Source of the DNA: Cricetomys ansorgei | Lineage: Eukaryota; Chordata; Mammalia; Rodentia; Nesomyidae | NCBI GenBank assembly: GCA_026225945.1 | Contig: JAMJFZ010000596.1 | Coordinates: 3,346,501 to 3,410,500, forward strand | Direction of reading: 5' to 3' | DNA: 64,000 nucleotides | Shown here: in pieces, positions 36,501 through 44,189 of the stretch | How the letters are laid out: every line of letters begins with the position of its first letter | How positions within the stretch are numbered: position 1 is the stretch's first letter | Program-made: the position numbers and the translations under genes | Notes under the pieces: generated by a model | Told to the model about the DNA's origin: nothing | What the model saw: the letters and a program-made list of their open reading frames with translations, nothing else | Database searches by the model: none

Positions 36501-39500
36501 GTGTTTGAAAGTGTAGCTCCAGGTCTCACATCCAGTGATACCACATAGCTAGTGCTTCACAGTGGAGATAGCTTGCCTCTGCATCTGTTTATTTTGTATT
36601 TACGTCTGCATGTGTGTGCACAGAAGTCAGAGGACAAACTGGAATTGTTGTCTCTTTTTCCACTATGGGATCCAGGGATTGAGTTTAGATCATTACCTGT
36701 CCATGTGGTAGTTTTAAATTCTTACAAATAAAGCTAGCATGAATTTTTTTCATTGTTAATTTTTAGGTTTATTTATTTTATGTTTTGTCTGTATGTAGGT
36801 ATGTCTATGTACAACATGTGTGCCTAGTTCTTGAGGAGGTCAGAAGAGGGTATAGGATCCCCTGAAGCTGGAGTTACAGATAGTTGTGAGCTACCATGTG
36901 GGTACTGGGAACTGAACCCAGGTCCTCTGCAAGAGCAAGTGCTCTTAACCACTGAGTTGTCTCTCCAGCCCCTGATGTGAACATTTTTAGTTCGGTTGTC
37001 TGTTTGTTTGTTTTGAGAAAGAGTCTCATTACATAGTCCTTGCTGGACTGGAACTCAATACATAAATCAAATGGGACTGAAACTTGTGGCAGTCCTCCAG
37101 TCTCAGTCTCCAGTATCCTGGGATTACAGGTATAAGCCACTATGTCTAGTTTATACAAACATGGGGACATGCATTTTTCATCTCATGGGTAAATTCCTGA
37201 GGTAGAGTTGCTGAAAGCTCCTGTTCCCTTGCCCCGCATTGGAGTGCTGCTTGTAACTGAATCCTGAAGCTTGTTCTCTTGCCCCGACTGCACTGTGACT
37301 GATTCGTAACTTGTAACAGATTCCCACTGTGCCCTTTTGCCCTCTAGCTCTAAAAAGAGACAAAAAAGAGAAATCTTCACCACTCTTGCAGGTGGCCTTT
37401 AAAGCTAGAAAGGAAGAAAAACCACTGCCCTTTGAGCTGTCCTTGGCTTAGAGAGCAGGAGCTGCTGGGATCTCACAGCCACTCCACCACTGTCCTCTAA
37501 CATGAGTGGAGCCTGCCTGCTCTCCACCACTGCCACTCCAGCTGCCACCACTCCCAGAAGGCCCAGGGGCATGTAACCATACAGAGAGCTGCACAGGACA
37601 GAGAACTTCTTGGCAAAGCACACTGCTACACTGGATAGTATCATAGAGAATGTTAACATTTTAAGAAAATGTCCAAAGATAGTCATATTTTCAACTTTGA
37701 AAAATTTTAATTATGACACTTGTAGTATGTAGTGCCGTCTCACCATGATGGTGATCATCTTTAATGAAGGATCTAGTCAGATAAAATACTTGGTAGAGGA
37801 ACTGGAGAGACTGTTTAGTGGTTAAGAGCACTGGCTGCTCTCCCAGACGACCCAAGTTCAATTCCCAACACCCACAACTATCTGTAACTCCAGTCTCAGG
37901 GGATCCAAGGGCAGCAGACACTCGTGTGGTATAGAGACACACATGCAGACAAAACACCCATACACATAAAATAAATAAAATGGATCCATAACCAGACTTA
38001 GTGGTACACACCTTTAATCCCAGCAAAGGCTAGCTTGATCTACAGAGCAAGTTCCAGGACAACCAGGGCTACACTGAGAAACCCTGTCTTAAAAAATGAA
38101 AAATAATCATTTCAATCACATATTTAATACAGATTTTTTTTCTCTTTTAAAAAGATCTTTATTTATTTATGTATGAGTGCTCTATCTGCATGTACACATG
38201 TATGCCAAAAGAGGGCATCAGAGCCCATTATAGACAGTTGGGAGCCACCATGTGGTTGCTAGAAACTTTACTCAGGACCTCTGAAAGCCTGTGCTCTTAA
38301 CTGCTGAACCATCGTATCCAGCCCATAATAGGGATTTTGTATTTAAAATATTTAAGAACTCTTAGCATTCAGTGATTTAAAAAAAAACAAAAAACAAAAC
38401 AACCCATATAGAAAATGTGCCAAAGACATTACTGAAGAGAACATACAGATAAAACAAGTTCTGAGCTGGAGTGTGGTGCAGAGCTAGAGCAGCTTGCAGC
38501 ATGTGTTAGATGCTGGCTTCCAGCCCCGCTGTCAGAGCTGCTGGGTGGGAACTGTGGACAGGAATGCAGGTGTGCAGAGACTGCACAGGACACAGCATCT
38601 TAAGGAACTAAAGGCTTAGCATGTGACCCAGCAGCCCACTCTTGGGCATTTGTACTGGAAACCTAGGCTTGAATATTTGTAATAGCCACGAGTGGAGAAA
38701 GTCCTAACGTACTTCAGTCTGCGTCCTGCTCAGAAGTGAGGGTGAGCTGCTTCTGCATGCAGCAGCCTGCCTGGGAAAGTGAGTGTCTAAAGGCTGCGCA
38801 CTGTATGCACAACTCCCGCTTCTGCACCATCCATGAACTAACAAGATCAGGAAGGAAGGGCAGTGCTGTGACTGCCTAGGCAAACGTATCTGACCACTGA
38901 AAGGTGTGGCAGGTCCTCTGGTGATGCCGTGTGGATCCACACACTCGAGAGGACAGAATTCACAAGAGTTGGCAGTCCAGATGAAGTTGTGTGCATGTGA
39001 TAACTGCCGTAGTAACATCACAGTCTCACTGGTGTGCCTGCACTCAGGTAGTCTGACTCACAGAACCCAGCACACACTATAGGAATCCACGTTCTCAAAG
39101 ACCCTAGTGTACTTACCACTCATACAGAACTCAAGGCGAAGCAAAGCACTTGTTACAGAATGTATTGAGTAGATGGCGATGGCTTTCAGAAACCACCTTG
39201 TTATCTTCATTACAGACTACCTGACGCCTTCTAGTCCTCCTAAAGTTGTGCAGATCCCAGCTCCCAACAGAAAACCTAAGTCTGTGAGGCCTCTAGCTCT
39301 TCCCTCCCTCCGCCTCCCTCCGCCACACACCAGCCACGCTCAGCTTCCTGCGGGTTTGGACATGGCCTTTTTTCTTTCCCAAAGCATCACACATTCATCT
39401 TCTGTTTCTAAATCTATTAAACTTTTAGTCAAATCAGAAGTCTAGACAGTCATTGTTTAAATGGCTCTGACCTGTCCGCCTCCTGTGGCACTTGACCTGA

Positions 39501-40398
39501 GAGTCTTGCATTGTCTTCTCGGCTGTCAGCTGAGCTCCTGCAAACGCCCTACCTGTGCAGTCTATCTCTCAACATGCAGTATGTGCTCAGTGGTGCTTAC
39601 TGTACTTGTCAAAAGAATTTGAAAGTAGTTGACTAAAAGTAAATTTCTTAAGTAATTTTTGGACTTGGGAGGCAGAGGCAGGTGGCTCTCTGTGAGTTCA
39701 AGGACAGCCTGGTCTACAGAGTGAGTTCCAGGACAGCCGGGCTACACAGGGAAACCCTGTCTCAAAAAAACAAAACAACAACAAAAAAATAGTTGGAATG
39801 CACAAATGTGCATTTCATTAGATAGTAACCTTGCTTAAAATTCCTGTTCAAGGAGCTGGAGAGATGGCTCAGCAGTTAAGAGCTCTGGCTGCTCTTTCAG
39901 AGGACCCAGGTTCAATTCTCAGTACCCCCTTGGCAGCTCACAACTGTTACTTCAGTTCCAAGGGATATGAAACCCTCACACTGACATACATGTAGGCAAA
40001 ACAGCAATGCATGTGAAATAAAAAAACACTAAAAAAAAAAGACTCCTGTATGAGTCCCTAAATACCAGCACCGAGGACTGATCTTCACTTGGGGCTTTTC
40101 CTTTTCTGCATTTCTTCCCAGTCCCTATCTAAAACATCCTAGACTGATAGTTGTTTTTTTTTTAATATTAACATTTCCAGGATTAGATTGTCTTTACTGT
40201 GTATTAAATGCTTGTTCTATCTACAAAAATAATTTTTAAAACTTTCTCACTTGCTGGGTGGTGGTGGTACACACCTTAATCCCAGCACTCGGGAGGCAGA
40301 GGCAGGTGGATCTCTGTGAGTTCAAGGCCGGCCTGATCTGCAGAGTGAGTTCCAGGACAGCCAGAGTTACAACAGAGGAAAACTTGTCTTGAAAAACT

Positions 40399-40429
<31 letters not shown>

Positions 40430-41172
40430 ATTTATTAGACTCCTAAAGTTAAAGTTTTATACACGTAAAACTAAATGTGGCTTTTTCTTTTCAATACTGC
40501 AGCTTTTTGAAAGCTTGCCAAGTTATTTTGATCTTCAGAGGAGAATGTCAGTCCTGGAAGACCAAATAAGCAGCTGTCTGGGGGGCATCCAAGTGGTTTA
40601 CATCGAGGAGTTACAGCCAGCACTCACCCTGGAGGAGCACTACTCTCTGCTGGACGTGTTCTATAATCAGCTGCTGAAGAGTAGGGCACCTTCCTACTCT
40701 CAGAGTCTCCGCGGCTTGCAGATGGTCCTCAGCAGGTAAATACCTAGAACTGGATGGGATGTGTGTGTTTCGGTTTTATTGTGTCATTCTTACAAATTAG
40801 AAAATGAGAAATGAGTGGCTGGGAATGGCTCAGTGGTTAAGAGTAGATATTCCTTTTGTAGAGGATTCAAGTTCAGTTTCCAGGGTCCATGTCAGGCAGC
40901 TCACAACCACCTGAAGTGGTATCTCCAGAGGATCCAGTGCCTTTGGGCCTCATCGGGCACTGCGCTCACATCAGAGACAGACACAGACACAGAATTCTAA
41001 ATAGAGTCCAGGCATGTGGTGCACACCTTCAGTCTCAGTACACAAGAGGCAGACACAGGCCAGCCTGAGCTAAACAATGCAAACCTGTCTCAAAAACCAA
41101 ACTGAGGGACTGTAGATCTCTAGATTGTTCTTTGGAAATATAGCCACTAACCAGCAAAATCAATTATACAGA

Positions 41173-41214
<42 letters not shown>

Positions 41215-42821
41215 ACTCTTACCTGCTCTTTGCTGTGTGCTTAAATGCAATCCTCAAGTGCTCAAGGACTCACTTGGGAAGTGGTCACTGCCCAGTCACC
41301 GAGAACAGTGTTCACCATCAGTGTTGCTGTCATTTCAAAGTGGATTTTCTGATGATTACTTTCCGGCCACTTGAGATTAGGAGACACTGTGTGTAGAGGT
41401 GGTGACGTTTCCCTTGATACATGCTTTGGTTCAGTGACAGGTACACACCAAGCTTGCATGAACTCGGGCATTTTATTATCCCAGCCCTCTCGGATCCAGC
41501 AAGCCTCCAATCATTTATGAGAACCAAAGCCCGGCAGGCAAGAGAAAACATGACAAGACGGGAAGAGTAAGTACCATCCACATCCGGGAAGTTCCTCATG
41601 CATCAAAGCGGGCCTGACTTTTAAAGGATAATAGAAAGCATTATCTACATTTTAGTTATTTTATTCATGTGTAGGCGTTGTGTCTGTCGGTATCAGTGGG
41701 GACCAAAAAGTACAGTGGATCCCCTGAAGCTGGAGTTACAGGAAGTTGTGATCTATCCAGTATGGGTGCTGGGATTTCAACTTACATCTCCTTTAAATTT
41801 TAAAGTGTAAATTGATGTAGTTCATAAGTAGTCCTGTTTCTGTGTTGTTTGTAACTTCAAATCACTTGACAGCCAGTGGTTTCCTAGTCGCAGGTTGAAG
41901 CTGTAGAATTGAGTCCAGTGTAGAGGGAAAAGGGTAGGACTGGACCCATATGAAGGAGTGGGCAGACAGATGGCAGCAGGCCCGACGGGTGAGCAGGGAG
42001 GGAGGAGCAGCTTAGGGCAGGGCACAGCCTGGTCTCAGCATTGAACCACGGGTTTATACTAGTCTTTTTCTTCTTTACGTCACTAGCAGTGGCTCAGGGA
42101 AGTGTAGGAAAGCTTCTTAAACTATGTGTTATTGGGGTGGAGAGATGGCTCAGTTGTGAAGAGCACAGGTTCGATTTCTAGCACCCACATGGTGACTCAC
42201 AACCATTTGTAACTCCAGTTCCAGTAGATCCAACACCTTCTTCTGGTTTCCAAGGACGCCAAGTACACATGTGGCACATAGACATACAAGCCGACAAAAA
42301 TACCCATATATGTTCAAAATAACAAATCCTTAAAAATTAGGAATAAATTACATATTGTTTTTACCTCACTAATACTAAAAAGACTGATTAAATACTTTTA
42401 GTGCTAAAAATAAATTAGCCAGTCCTGGGCTCACGGTAACTCTTGGCATGTCTTGTCACATGACTGGCTCGTGGGCATCATGCCCAGGATTCTGAGGGAA
42501 GCCATCACCACAACATCTAAGAGTATATTTATATTTCATCTTCCTTTATTTAGTATTTGGACACTTTTTTTGTTTAATAGGTTAAAGGTTATTGAAAATG
42601 ATTTGATACAGGCTTCAGCAAAGAAATTCTCTCTGGAGAAGTTATATAAAGAGCCCAGCGTTTCTAGCAGACAGATGGCGGGCTGCTGTAAGAGGCTCCT
42701 AGAGCAGTCGCTGCCTCACCTCCATGGGATGCACCTCTGTGTGTCACAGTTCTACTCTGTTATGCAAGATGGAGACCTGTGCATCCCGTGGAACTGGAAG
42801 AAAGAAAAAGCCATGAAGTAA
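17066..42821 (+). CDS. Tcaim: TCAIM, T-cell activation inhibitor, mitochondrial (complete, 497 aa)
   Basis: Ten coding exons join in phase: 17066-17094, 20285-20420, 21819-21975, 26295-26547, 32404-32526, 35968-36065, 36322-36413, 40503-40735, 41435-41566 and 42581-42821 (1494 nt, stop TAA). I recognise the protein along its whole length; the human protein is about 496 aa. The start [10 protein letters not shown] is conserved. Residues 1-28 are rich in Arg/Lys with no acid, ending RSRAFS, a typical mitochondrial presequence. HPD at residues 44-46, in [12 protein letters not shown], is the J-protein signature. Family knowledge: TCAIM is a mitochondrial protein (DUF4460/DUF4461) that restrains T-cell activation; recent work describes a J-type co-chaperone lowering oxoglutarate dehydrogenase. 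A long middle part is helical, with charged segments such as [20 protein letters not shown]. It appears intact. Confidence 0.97.
17100..18270. other. Tcaim intron 2, 5' part, no gene recognised
   Basis: Unique-looking sequence. The minus ORF at 17322-17588 has no recognisable product. Confidence 0.4.
18280..18490 (+). repeat. B3/B2 SINE
   Basis: GGGATGGCTCAGTGGTTAGG and CTCAGTTCCCAGCACCCTC mark a forward copy with an A-rich end. Confidence 0.75.
18546..18695 (+). repeat. B1 SINE (cricetid-type)
   Basis: Near-consensus GCCGGGCGGTGGTGGCGCAC copy with GGATCTCTGTGAGTT and CCAGAGTTACAACAGG; a young-looking copy. Confidence 0.92.
18995..20035 (+). repeat. Composite minisatellite in Tcaim intron 2 (about 1.04 kb)
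   Basis: Nineteen copies of the core CTTCCTCTGCAGCAGATCCC. Two unit lengths alternate: a 44-bp unit (core, GGTACC, CACTGCACAGGAAG) and a 63-64-bp unit that carries an extra 19-20 bp CACTGCACACTGGGTAC block. A 127-bp higher-order duplication is clear, since GTACCTACTGCACAGGAACA occurs at 19571 and 19698. The short form is frequent in the left half and the long form in the right. Because the unit lacks stop codons, several frames stay open for 190-390 codons on both strands. These frames are a by-product of the repeat, not genes. The array ends about 250 bp before the exon that encodes the HPD motif. Confidence 0.97.
20285..20420 (+). CDS. Tcaim: Tcaim coding exon 2 (presequence end and HPD motif)
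   Basis: Acceptor CTCCCACAG ends at 20284; donor GTAAAT starts at 20421. It encodes [20 protein letters not shown], then HPD at 20385-20393. Confidence 0.95.
20617..20765 (+). repeat. B1 SINE
   Basis: GGTGATGGCACACGCCTTTA through AGAGTTACAACAG with an A-rich tail. Confidence 0.88.
21235..21385 (+). repeat. Old B1-like SINE
   Basis: CCTTTAATCTCAGCAGG, CCAGGACAGCCTG and CTGTCTCAAAAAACAGC are visible; diverged and truncated. Confidence 0.55.
21500..21537 (+). repeat. (AAT)n microsatellite
   Basis: About 10 imperfect AAT/AATA units. Confidence 0.8.
21616..21712 (-). repeat. B1 SINE fragment
   Basis: Reverse core TGTAGACTAGGCTGGCC then TGAACTCACTGAGATC. Confidence 0.7.
21819..21975 (+). CDS. 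Tcaim: Tcaim coding exon 3
   Basis: Acceptor TTTTTCTAG, donor GTACGT. It encodes [20 protein letters not shown] through FYIREK and [11 protein letters not shown], leaving phase 1. Confidence 0.95.
22197..22315 (+). repeat. B1-like SINE fragment
   Basis: CACACCTTTAATCCTGGCCC and GGCAGATCTCAGTGAG; the 3' half has decayed. Confidence 0.65.
22320..23330. other. Tcaim intron 3, no gene recognised
   Basis: About 1 kb with no exon-like frame, tandem repeat or clear SINE. Confidence 0.4.
23340..23505 (+). repeat. B4-like SINE
   Basis: An ID/B3-like head (ACAGCTCAGTCAGTGGAG) is followed by TGTAATCCCAGCCTGCC, giving a tRNA-plus-B1 composite look. Confidence 0.5.
23528..23736 (+). mobile_element. Non-autonomous hAT DNA transposon (URR1-like)
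   Basis: About 209 bp with inverted ends: CAGTTCTCACCCTGTGGG at the left and GGTTGAGAACCACTG at the right. The internal landmarks ATATTTACATTATAGTTCAT and GGGGGTCACCACAACAT match the rodent URR1 (hAT-Charlie) group as I remember it. No coding capacity. Confidence 0.75.
23877..24055 (+). repeat. B2 SINE
   Basis: GGGGCTGGAGAAGTGGCTCA through CCAATGCACATAAAATAAAA; nearly full length. Confidence 0.92.
24060..25050. other. Tcaim intron, unrecognised, possible LTR relic
   Basis: No exon is seen. 24180-24630 reads like an old reverse LTR but has no clear TG...CA ends, so I leave it unassigned. Confidence 0.3.
25055..25198 (-). repeat. B1 SINE
   Basis: Reverse copy (CCCAGGCTGGCCTCAAAC, GAGCTGGGATTACAGGCC), preceded by a T/G-rich stretch. 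Confidence 0.75.
25397..25535 (+). repeat. B1 SINE
   Basis: GATAGTACACACCTTTAATC through GAGGCCAGCCTGGTCTA and a short A-rich end. Confidence 0.8.
25685..25890 (+). repeat. B2 SINE
   Basis: CTGGAGAGATGGTTCAGTGG through GATCTATACCCTCTTTTGGC, ending in TATATATAAA. Confidence 0.9.
26295..26547 (+). CDS. Tcaim: Tcaim coding exon 4
   Basis: Acceptor TATTCTCCAG, donor GTAAGT. It encodes (G)[19 protein letters not shown] through [19 protein letters not shown], leaving phase 2. Confidence 0.95.
26845..26955 (+). repeat. B1-like SINE fragment
   Basis: GTGTGGTGGTAGCACATGGC through AATCCCTGTCTCAAAATAG; it abuts the GATA microsatellite as its tail. Confidence 0.65.
26955..27370 (+). repeat. Complex GATA/GATG microsatellite
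   Basis: About 415 bp of mixed GATA, GATG and GACA tetranucleotides. The word GATGGATGATTGATAG recurs at least seven times at irregular spacing, so the array has a higher-order pattern and is not a simple GATA run. It grew from the A-rich end of the preceding B1. Confidence 0.95.
27452..27600 (+). repeat. B1 SINE
   Basis: TTTCCTTTAATCTTAGCAC through GAGAACCTGTCTC plus an A11 tail. Confidence 0.8.
27865..28000 (-). repeat. Old B1 SINE
   Basis: Reverse core TCTGTAGACCAGCCTAGC then GGTGGGATTCAAGGC. Confidence 0.65.
28015..28155 (-). repeat. B1 SINE
   Basis: Reverse copy (GTAGACCTGGCTGGTCTC, GTGCTGGGATTAAAGGTG). Confidence 0.85.
28170..29875. other. Tcaim intron 5', 1.7 kb without a recognised element
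   Basis: No exon-like frame is seen. An ID-like patch (GTAGCTCAGTGGCAGAAC) lies near 29185. Confidence 0.4.
29880..30138 (-). repeat. Two reverse B1 SINEs in tandem
   Basis: 29880-30005 (ATGCAGTTCAGGCTGGCC) is older; 30018-30135 (TAGACCAGGCTGGCCTTGAA, AATGCTGGGATTAAAAGC) is better preserved. Confidence 0.75.
30780..30955 (-). repeat. B2 SINE
   Basis: Reverse copy (TGTGAGCCACCATGTGG, AACCACTGAGCCATCTCTCC). Confidence 0.9.
30965..31905. other. Tcaim intron, unrecognised
   Basis: About 0.9 kb with no exon, SINE or tandem repeat that I can support. Confidence 0.35.
31910..32060 (-). repeat. B2 SINE (3'-truncated)
   Basis: Reverse copy ending CAGCCAGTGCTCTTAACCAC then TGAGCCATCTCTCC. Confidence 0.85.
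32404..32526 (+). CDS. Tcaim: Tcaim coding exon 5
   Basis: Acceptor CTCTGCTCTAG, donor GTAATA. It encodes [20 protein letters not shown] then [20 protein letters not shown]; charged, coiled-coil-like. Confidence 0.94.
32545..32905 (+). repeat. Rodent mid-repetitive element
   Basis: From TGTCTTAGTTCCTGTCC through GGCCACACCTCCTAGTCC to ACTCAGACCTCCACACC; same family type as 33805-34145. It lies just 3' of Tcaim coding exon 5. Confidence 0.75.
32930..33085 (+). repeat. B1 SINE
   Basis: GGGGTGGTGGCACACGCTTG through CCAGATTGCAACAGGG with an A-rich ACACA tail. Confidence 0.9.
33105..33310 (+). repeat. B4-like SINE
   Basis: An ID-like head (TTTGCTTAGTACACACTGGG) is joined to a diverged B1 (GGTGGTTCATACCTGTAATC) and an A-rich end. 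Confidence 0.55.
33548..33584 (+). repeat. (TG)n microsatellite
   Basis: About 18 perfect TG units. Confidence 0.95.
33805..34145 (+). repeat. Rodent mid-repetitive element
   Basis: From TCTTAGTCACTGTTTTATTG through CAACAAGGCCACACCTCC to CACACCACCACAC; second copy of the family seen at 32545. Confidence 0.8.
34222..34440 (+). repeat. B3/B2 SINE
   Basis: AGCTGGCAAGATGGCTCAGT through CTCTGACCTCCACACACATG, with a GTGC run and a CACA end. Confidence 0.75.
34445..35625. other. Tcaim intron, possible old LTR material
   Basis: No exon is seen. Phrases such as AGGCCCAACACCCACTCCAG look like retroviral-type untranslated sequence, but I cannot place LTR ends. A diverged B1 lies near 35510-35615. Confidence 0.3.
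35630..35790 (+). repeat. B3-like SINE
   Basis: GGCTGGAGAAATGCCTCAGT through GTGCTCTGACCTCTAGG. Confidence 0.7.
35968..36065 (+). CDS. Tcaim: Tcaim coding exon 6
   Basis: Acceptor TTGGCCTAG, donor GTAACT. It encodes (R)[19 protein letters not shown] then [13 protein letters not shown], leaving phase 1. Confidence 0.94.
36322..36413 (+). CDS. Tcaim: Tcaim coding exon 7
   Basis: Acceptor ATCGTCAG, donor GTAAGG. It encodes (G)[19 protein letters not shown] then [11 protein letters not shown], leaving phase 0. Confidence 0.95.
36765..36972 (-). repeat. B2/B3 SINE
   Basis: Reverse copy (GAGCTACCATGTGGGTAC, TGAGTTGTCTCTCCAGCC). Confidence 0.85.
36990..37145 (-). repeat. Old B1-like SINE
   Basis: Reverse skeleton (GAGAAAGAGTCTCATTAC, CCTGGGATTACAGGTATAAG), diverged. 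Confidence 0.5.
37190..37690 (-). repeat. Dispersed LTR-like element, copy 1
   Basis: Shares a block with 55340-55690 (GGCATGTAACCATAC...GCTGCACAG...CTTCTTGGCAAA). Read on the minus strand both encode a FA(K/R)K...CSxxYGYMPLG phrase. It is probably a shared LTR or untranslated part of one element; the family is not identified. Confidence 0.5.
37795..37985 (+). repeat. B2 SINE
   Basis: GGAACTGGAGAGACTGTTTA through CCATACACATAAAATAAATA. Confidence 0.88.
37988..38105 (+). repeat. B1 SINE (internal deletion)
   Basis: TGGTACACACCTTTAATCCC then CTAGCTTGATCTACAGAGC; the middle quarter is missing. Confidence 0.75.
38150..38325 (-). repeat. B2 SINE
   Basis: Reverse copy (GGGAGCCACCATGTGGTTGC, GAACCATCGTATCCAGCCC). 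Confidence 0.82.
38335..39650. other. Tcaim intron, 1.3 kb unrecognised
   Basis: No exon, SINE or tandem array is recognised. The ORFs at 38704-39021 (-) and 39173-39445 (+) have no supporting features. Confidence 0.35.
39658..39792 (+). repeat. B1 SINE (5'-truncated)
   Basis: GGGAGGCAGAGGCAGGTGGC through GGGAAACCCTGTCTC with an A-rich tail. Confidence 0.88.
39850..40040 (+). repeat. B2 SINE
   Basis: GGAGCTGGAGAGATGGCTCA through GCAATGCATGTGAAATAAAA. Confidence 0.92.
40247..40428 (+). repeat. B1 SINE with long A tail
   Basis: TGCTGGGTGGTGGTGGTACA through CCAGAGTTACAACAG, then a run of about 28 A. It inserted only 75 bp before Tcaim coding exon 8. Confidence 0.92.
40503..40735 (+). CDS. Tcaim: Tcaim coding exon 8
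   Basis: Acceptor ATACTGCAG, donor GTAAAT. It encodes [20 protein letters not shown] through [20 protein letters not shown] and [10 protein letters not shown], leaving phase 2. Confidence 0.95.
40815..40998 (+). repeat. B3 SINE
   Basis: GGCTGGGAATGGCTCAGTGG through CACATCAGAGACAGACAC. Confidence 0.75.
41005..41105 (+). repeat. B1-like SINE fragment
   Basis: CCAGGCATGTGGTGCACACC through AAACCTGTCTC with an A-rich end. Confidence 0.65.
41178..41212 (+). repeat. (GT)n microsatellite
   Basis: About 17 GT units. Confidence 0.95.
41435..41566 (+). CDS. Tcaim: Tcaim coding exon 9
   Basis: Acceptor TGGTTCAG, donor GTAAGT. It encodes (S)[19 protein letters not shown] through [16 protein letters not shown], leaving phase 2. 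Confidence 0.94.
41650..41790 (-). repeat. B2/B3 SINE fragment
   Basis: Reverse copy (GGATCCCCTGAAGCTGGAGT, GTATGGGTGCTGGGATTTC), head missing. Confidence 0.65.
42132..42345 (+). repeat. B2 SINE
   Basis: GGGGTGGAGAGATGGCTCAG through AACTCCAGTTCCAGTAGATC to an A-rich end. Confidence 0.85.
42581..42821 (+). CDS. Tcaim: Tcaim last coding exon
   Basis: Acceptor TGTTTAATAG. It encodes [20 protein letters not shown] through [20 protein letters not shown] then K, with stop TAA at 42819-42821. Confidence 0.95.
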
Positions 42822-44185
42822 CGGATATGTTTATTTTCTGAAGAAATGAGACACTGTTGAATTTATTTAAATTCAGTTTGATATAACATTAGTATTTACA
42901 CGTTAGAACACAGTTTCTAACTGCTGCTTTAAAAGGAGAATGGATTTTTCTTCTTAGTGATCTTATGCTAAGAAGCTTATTTTTATAAGGTTTTATCCCT
43001 AGTCTTATGATGATAATGGCTAAGCAAAAGATTCTAGAAGAAAAACCCATTTTTAGAAATAATGTAATAGAGGGTTCTGTAAGGGTCATATACTTTTATA
43101 TGAGTGAATGTGTATATAATTGGCCTCATTCAGTACAGCTATTAGTAGTAGAACTAAACATGTGTTATAGTTACATCTCATGGACACACACACTTTGCAG
43201 TCAGTAATGGACAGTTGATGTCCAAAACAGACAATTGATGAGGAGCAGAATTAGATAACCAAACTTTGCGTAAGATAAAGATTTAAGAAAAAAACCCTAT
43301 TGAATGTATACTATTAACACTGTCTAATACCAGTTTATTAAAACATTGGCAACAGAGAATTTAAATACACAGTTTCTTCTGCTATTTAAAGTACAGATAG
43401 AGCATGTACTAGGTAGGCACAGGCCCTGGCTTTCATCCCTAGTACCAAGAAAAAATAAGATAGAATATTGTCACTTAGCAGGAAGCTCCTTTTAAAGTGT
43501 TTTTCAGCTCTGGCCCAGTAGAGCTTTGTGCTGTGCTCCATTCTCAGAAACACTGTTGCCTCTTGTGGTCTCTGGTGTCTCCAGCACCGGAGGAGGCCTG
43601 CTCTCCAGATTCTGCAGATCTAGAGCAGACCATGCTGCATTCTGCAGGCTACTTTTCCCCCTGAGGACATCAGAGGGTATTTTTTTTCCACAGTGTATTA
43701 GAACATAAAGGAGATGCTAAAATCAGTTTTTCATGTTTTGGATTTTTATAAAACATCAGTTATTTAAATAATCCAAATTTATGTTCAGAATAAGGACTGG
43801 TAATTAGGATTGTTTGCTGCTGTTGTGACAGGTGCTGCTGTAAATGTTCTCCCTAAGAAAATCCTCAAGCTGGGTTTGGAGACACTCACCTTTAATCCCA
43901 GTACTGGGAGGCACAGGCAGATGGATCTCTGTGAGATTCAGTTAGCCTGGTCTACAGAGTAAATTCCAGAACAGACAGGGCTACATAGAGAAACCCTGTC
44001 TCAAGAAACTAAAAAAAAAAAAAAAAAAAAAAAAAGAAAGTTCTCAAAGATAAGATGGTTTATTTGAAAATTGGATGGATTGTGCCATTTCTAACATCAG
44101 ATTACAGAATCTTCTGTGGATGTGTGTTGAATTGGATTTGTCTCAGAACAGCTGTTACACAATAAATAATACCTTGTCAACCACG
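42822..44185 (+). other. Tcaim: Tcaim 3' UTR (probable) with polyA signal
   Basis: AATAAA at 44161-44166 is the first convincing signal after the stop; the preceding 1.3 kb holds an ID-like patch near 43395-43460 and a B1 with a long A tail at 43867-44034. The exact cleavage site is not visible. Confidence 0.5.
43867..44034 (+). repeat. B1 SINE in the Tcaim 3' UTR region
   Basis: AAGCTGGGTTTGGAGACACT through GAAACCCTGTCTCAAG and a run of about 25 A. Confidence 0.85.
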
Positions 44186-44189
44186 GAGC

